A DNA stretch of 64,000 bases from Arachnia rubra. GTDB taxonomy: Bacteria; Actinomycetota; Actinomycetes; Propionibacteriales; Propionibacteriaceae. The stretch covers positions 1,178,001-1,242,000 of the forward strand of contig NZ_AP024463.1 in the NCBI RefSeq assembly GCF_019973735.1, in the 5' to 3' direction. The notes under the pieces were generated by a model that was not told the origin of the DNA, searched no databases, and saw only the letters and a list, made by a program, of their open reading frames with translations. Every line of letters starts with the position of its first letter. The stretch's first letter is position 1. The position numbers and the translations under genes are program-made. This document shows positions 60,385-64,000 of this stretch, one piece after another.

Positions 60385-64000
<3,616 letters not shown>

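Overview
The window is a contiguous high-GC actinobacterial chromosome segment. A Propionibacteriaceae member is most likely (Arachnia/Tessaracoccus-like). This rests on the 16S rRNA sequence style, mycothiol synthesis (MshC), a PASTA kinase beside class II DAHP synthase, a RipC-like NlpC/P60 hydrolase and a DUF3090 protein. Genus and species cannot be fixed without a database search. Coding is dense on both strands, with many 1-8 nt translational overlaps and several convergent gene ends that overlap.

Layout. 1-25.4 kb: trpD 3' end, a lone prepilin-peptidase-like gene, a sunset-domain membrane protein, cyclophilin, a DEDDh exonuclease/GIY-YIG protein, RipC-like hydrolase, PlsC acyltransferase, a two-component system, aroG, an EamA transporter, a PknL-like kinase, a ThiE-fold protein, a complete siderophore uptake operon (lipoprotein, two permeases, ATPase, Fes-type esterase) behind a DtxR/IdeR-like box, a CtpE-like P-type ATPase, a polyprenyl synthase, metF and a HelD-type helicase. 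From memory, much of this order parallels the M. tuberculosis trpD-RipC-PlsC-aroG-pknL-idsA2-metF-like neighbourhood, with the siderophore operon and P-type ATPase placed between pknL and idsA. 25.5-32.9 kb: DsbA/CcdA pair, a transposase remnant, tRNA-Leu(GAG), aldo/keto reductase, uppP, DUF3090, mshC, hisE-hisG and a small membrane protein. 33-39.3 kb: a cobalamin riboswitch controlling an MFS transporter, then a second iron/corrinoid-type ABC transporter. Its ATPase gene is broken twice, by an IS1634-family element with a 49-bp target duplication and by an in-frame amber codon. 39.5-48.6 kb: SUFU-domain protein, infC-rpmI-rplT-rRNA methyltransferase, pheS-pheT (pheT frameshifted in a C-run), a cytochrome P450 and a TetR regulator. 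48.6-57.8 kb: leuS and the translationally coupled argCJBDRH operon, which lacks argF and argG. 57.8-59.8 kb: a zinc-sensor/metallothionein pair, then tyrS. 59.8-64 kb: rRNA promoters, 16S, a tRNA-less spacer, and the 23S 5' part cut by the window end.

The most unusual locus is 57.8-58.5 kb. A SmtB/CzrA-type ArsR repressor has the full alpha-5 metal ligand set (Asp-x-His-x10-His-x2-Glu) and a perfect 7-2-7 operator in its own promoter. It is translationally coupled to a 108-aa protein with a His-rich head and a 21-Cys tail in which cysteines recur every five residues. This looks like an actinobacterial analogue of the cyanobacterial smtB/smtA zinc module with an unfamiliar metallothionein architecture. 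Other points worth attention are the cobalamin riboswitch whose P1 strand is shared with a 28-nt palindrome, the doubly inactivated ABC ATPase, the pheT frameshift and a probable AUC start of infC.
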